64,000 nucleotides of DNA from Gemmobacter megaterium (GTDB lineage Bacteria; Pseudomonadota; Alphaproteobacteria; Rhodobacterales; Rhodobacteraceae). The notes beneath the pieces were generated by a model, which saw only the letters and a list, made by a program, of their open reading frames with translations, was not told the origin of the DNA and searched no databases. The stretch is taken from assembly GCF_900156815.1 (NCBI RefSeq), contig NZ_FTOT01000003.1:62001-126000 (forward strand). Direction: 5' to 3'. Below are positions 62,890-64,000 of the stretch, piece by piece. How positions within the stretch are numbered: position 1 is the stretch's first letter; each line of letters opens with the position of its first letter. A program made the position numbers and the translations under genes.

Positions 62890-63364
62890 GCGCGGCCTCC
62901 TTTGCGCCAAGGCCGGTCTGGATTTCGCGCAGAACCACAACAACGGCGGCCAGCACGCAGCCTGTGGGCAGGAAGAACCGCGCGGGCCAGACCTCGAACA
63001 CCAGACTGCCCAGGATAATCTCGCGCACCGCCATCGCCTTCAGCGCGGCCTCCAGCGTGGTCCAGGCAAAGACCAGATAGAACGCCAGCGTAAAGATCAG
63101 CGCGATCACGCGGCTGGCCAGCTTTGGCCAGCGACCCAAACGGTCATAGACCAGATCGACCGCAATGCTGTCGCCGCGCTTTTCCACCAGCGGCATGGCC
63201 ATGAAGACGAGCGCGATCATGTAATAGGATGCGACAACCTCTGCCGTGCCGGGAACGGGTTTTCCCAGCAGGAACTTGCCCAGGATGTCCAGGCTGACCT
63301 GAAACAGCATGAGAACGGCGGCAAGCCAGGAAAAGCAGGTTGTAATCCCTGCGATGATGGTCAT
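62876..63364 (-). CDS. dctQ: TRAP transporter small permease
   Basis: Four-helix inner-membrane subunit, 162 residues (MTIIAGITTCFSWLAAVLMLFQVSLDILGKFLLGKPVPGTAEVVASYYMIALVFMAMPLVEKRGDSIAVDLVYDRL), matching the DctQ fold in length and helix order, with the conserved E-x-x-x-x-x-M and RGDSI after helix 3. AAGGGG precedes the ATG. First gene of the TRAP unit, overlapping dctM by 14 bp. Confidence 0.92.
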   Translation of the reverse strand: MTIIAGITTCFSWLAAVLMLFQVSLDILGKFLLGKPVPGTAEVVASYYMIALVFMAMPLVEKRGDSIAVDLVYDRLGRWPKLASRVIALIFTLAFYLVFAWTTLEAALKAMAVREIILGSLVFEVWPARFFLPTGCVLAAVVVVLREIQTGLGAKEAAHGPR

Positions 63365-63515
63365 GGATGGTCCCCTTTGCGGTTTCCCACAGGCACAACT
63401 CTGCAGGCGCCGCCCCATGGGCGCGGCGGCGTGGATGGTGGGTTTCGGTGCGGTTGCCAGGGCCGTTCGGGACAAGCAGGCCCCGAATGGCGATCGGCCC
63501 AGGGTCGGGCGCGGA

Positions 63516-64000
63516 TTATCCGCTGTTGCGGTCCGCGCGTCTGTCGGCGGGCTGCGCGGTGTCCTTTTTCGCGCGGCCGCGTTCGACGAAGCGTTGCAGC
63601 CCGGCCTTGGCATCGTCACAGGTAAAGGCGCGTTGGCCCAGCACCGCCTCGCGGGCAAAGGCCAGGTCCAGCGGTTCGGAGTGCAGGGTCAGCGCGGCCT
63701 CCTTGATGGTTTGCACGGCGATGGCACCCAGCGAGGCGATGCCTTGGGCCATCGCCATCGCGCGGGGCAGCACCTGATCGGCGGGCAGCACCTCGTTCAC
63801 GATGCCCATGCGGTAAAGGTCGGCTGCGGTTAGGCGTTCGGCCAGCAGCATGATCTGCATGGCATGGGCGTATCCGGCCTGCCGCACCAGCCGCACCAGC
63901 GTGCCCCCGGCGGGCACAAAGCCGTGGCGCGGTTCGGGCAGTTGGAACAGCGCATCCTCGGCCACCACACGGATATCGGTGGACAGCATGAATTCCATCC
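63516..64000 (-). CDS. Enoyl-CoA hydratase/isomerase family protein, partial
   Basis: The N-terminal part lies beyond the window end. The visible 160 residues start within the second conserved block, GMEFMLSTDIRVVAEDALFQLPEPRHGFVPAGGTLVRLVRQAG, where the crotonase-fold oxyanion and catalytic Glu regions lie, followed by AMQIMLLAERLTAADLYRMGIVNEVLP. Such enzymes hydrate or isomerise an acyl-CoA. A 151-bp gap with no visible gene separates it from dctQ on the same strand, so it may be transcribed into the TRAP genes. The C-terminal tail is charged and variable. Confidence 0.88.
   Translation of the reverse strand, partial: MEFMLSTDIRVVAEDALFQLPEPRHGFVPAGGTLVRLVRQAGYAHAMQIMLLAERLTAADLYRMGIVNEVLPADQVLPRAMAMAQGIASLGAIAVQTIKEAALTLHSEPLDLAFAREAVLGQRAFTCDDAKAGLQRFVERGRAKKDTAQPADRRADRNSG

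Overview
The window is very GC-rich, densely coded DNA with no rRNA, tRNA, CRISPR array, transposase or phage gene that I can recognise. Gene content points to an alphaproteobacterium of the Rhodobacteraceae/Paracoccaceae type: an opgG-opgI-opgH glucan operon, a DUF1612-type regulator otherwise familiar from rhizobia and rhodobacters, split pca/pob genes for aromatic catabolism, and many ABC/TRAP uptake systems each paired with a small catabolic operon and its own regulator. The taxon is inferred from gene content and style, not proven.

Layout. (1) 1-5.4 kb: the tail of a LivM-like permease, a glutamine-synthetase-family ligase, a convergent XRE-cupin regulator, an N-formylglutamate amidohydrolase-family enzyme, an aldehyde dehydrogenase and a divergent SDR. 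Together these resemble the Puu-type gamma-glutamyl-amine pathway. (2) 5.4-14.2 kb: a Leu/Val/Phe dehydrogenase-family enzyme, a complete dipeptide-type ABC system with a double ATPase, an M20 peptidase and a divergent LysR regulator. (3) 14.4-24.1 kb (minus strand): 5-oxoprolinase/hydantoinase subunits HyuA and HyuB, a P5CDH-like aldehyde dehydrogenase, a three-subunit flavin/Fe-S dehydrogenase (HcnABC/opine-oxidase/hydroxyproline-dehydrogenase type) and a class III aminotransferase. (4) 24.2-32.1 kb (plus strand): an IclR regulator, a second dipeptide-type ABC system (two separate ATPases, binding protein, two permeases) and an MmgE/PrpD protein. Near-identical 36-bp operator-like inverted repeats sit just downstream of similar promoters of both (3) and (4), so one IclR regulator probably controls both.

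(5) 32.2-36.1 kb (minus): a spermidine/putrescine-type ABC system with a strong terminator between the binding-protein gene and the rest. (6) 36.7-41.4 kb: an M81 (MlrC-like) metallopeptidase, an IclR regulator and divergent malate synthase G (glcB), with a perfect IclR-style palindrome between the last two. (7) 41.4-47.2 kb: a NitT/TauT-type ABC system with an embedded GntR/FCD regulator, divergent from a fumarylacetoacetase-family and a cyclase-family hydrolase. (8) 47.4-50.5 kb: an overlapping trio (chalcone-isomerase-like secreted protein, MFS_2 transporter, alpha/beta hydrolase) and a convergent glyoxalase I. (9) 50.6-54.1 kb: opgGIH.

(10) 54.3-59.2 kb: pobA with an AraC regulator, pcaB and pcaF, which are parts of the 4-hydroxybenzoate/protocatechuate/beta-ketoadipate route. 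(11) 59.3-64 kb: the DUF1612 regulator, a TRAP transporter (dctQ, dctM, dctP) and an enoyl-CoA hydratase-family gene cut by the window edge. The overall picture is a catabolic region assembled from transporter-enzyme-regulator modules for nitrogenous compounds and aromatics.
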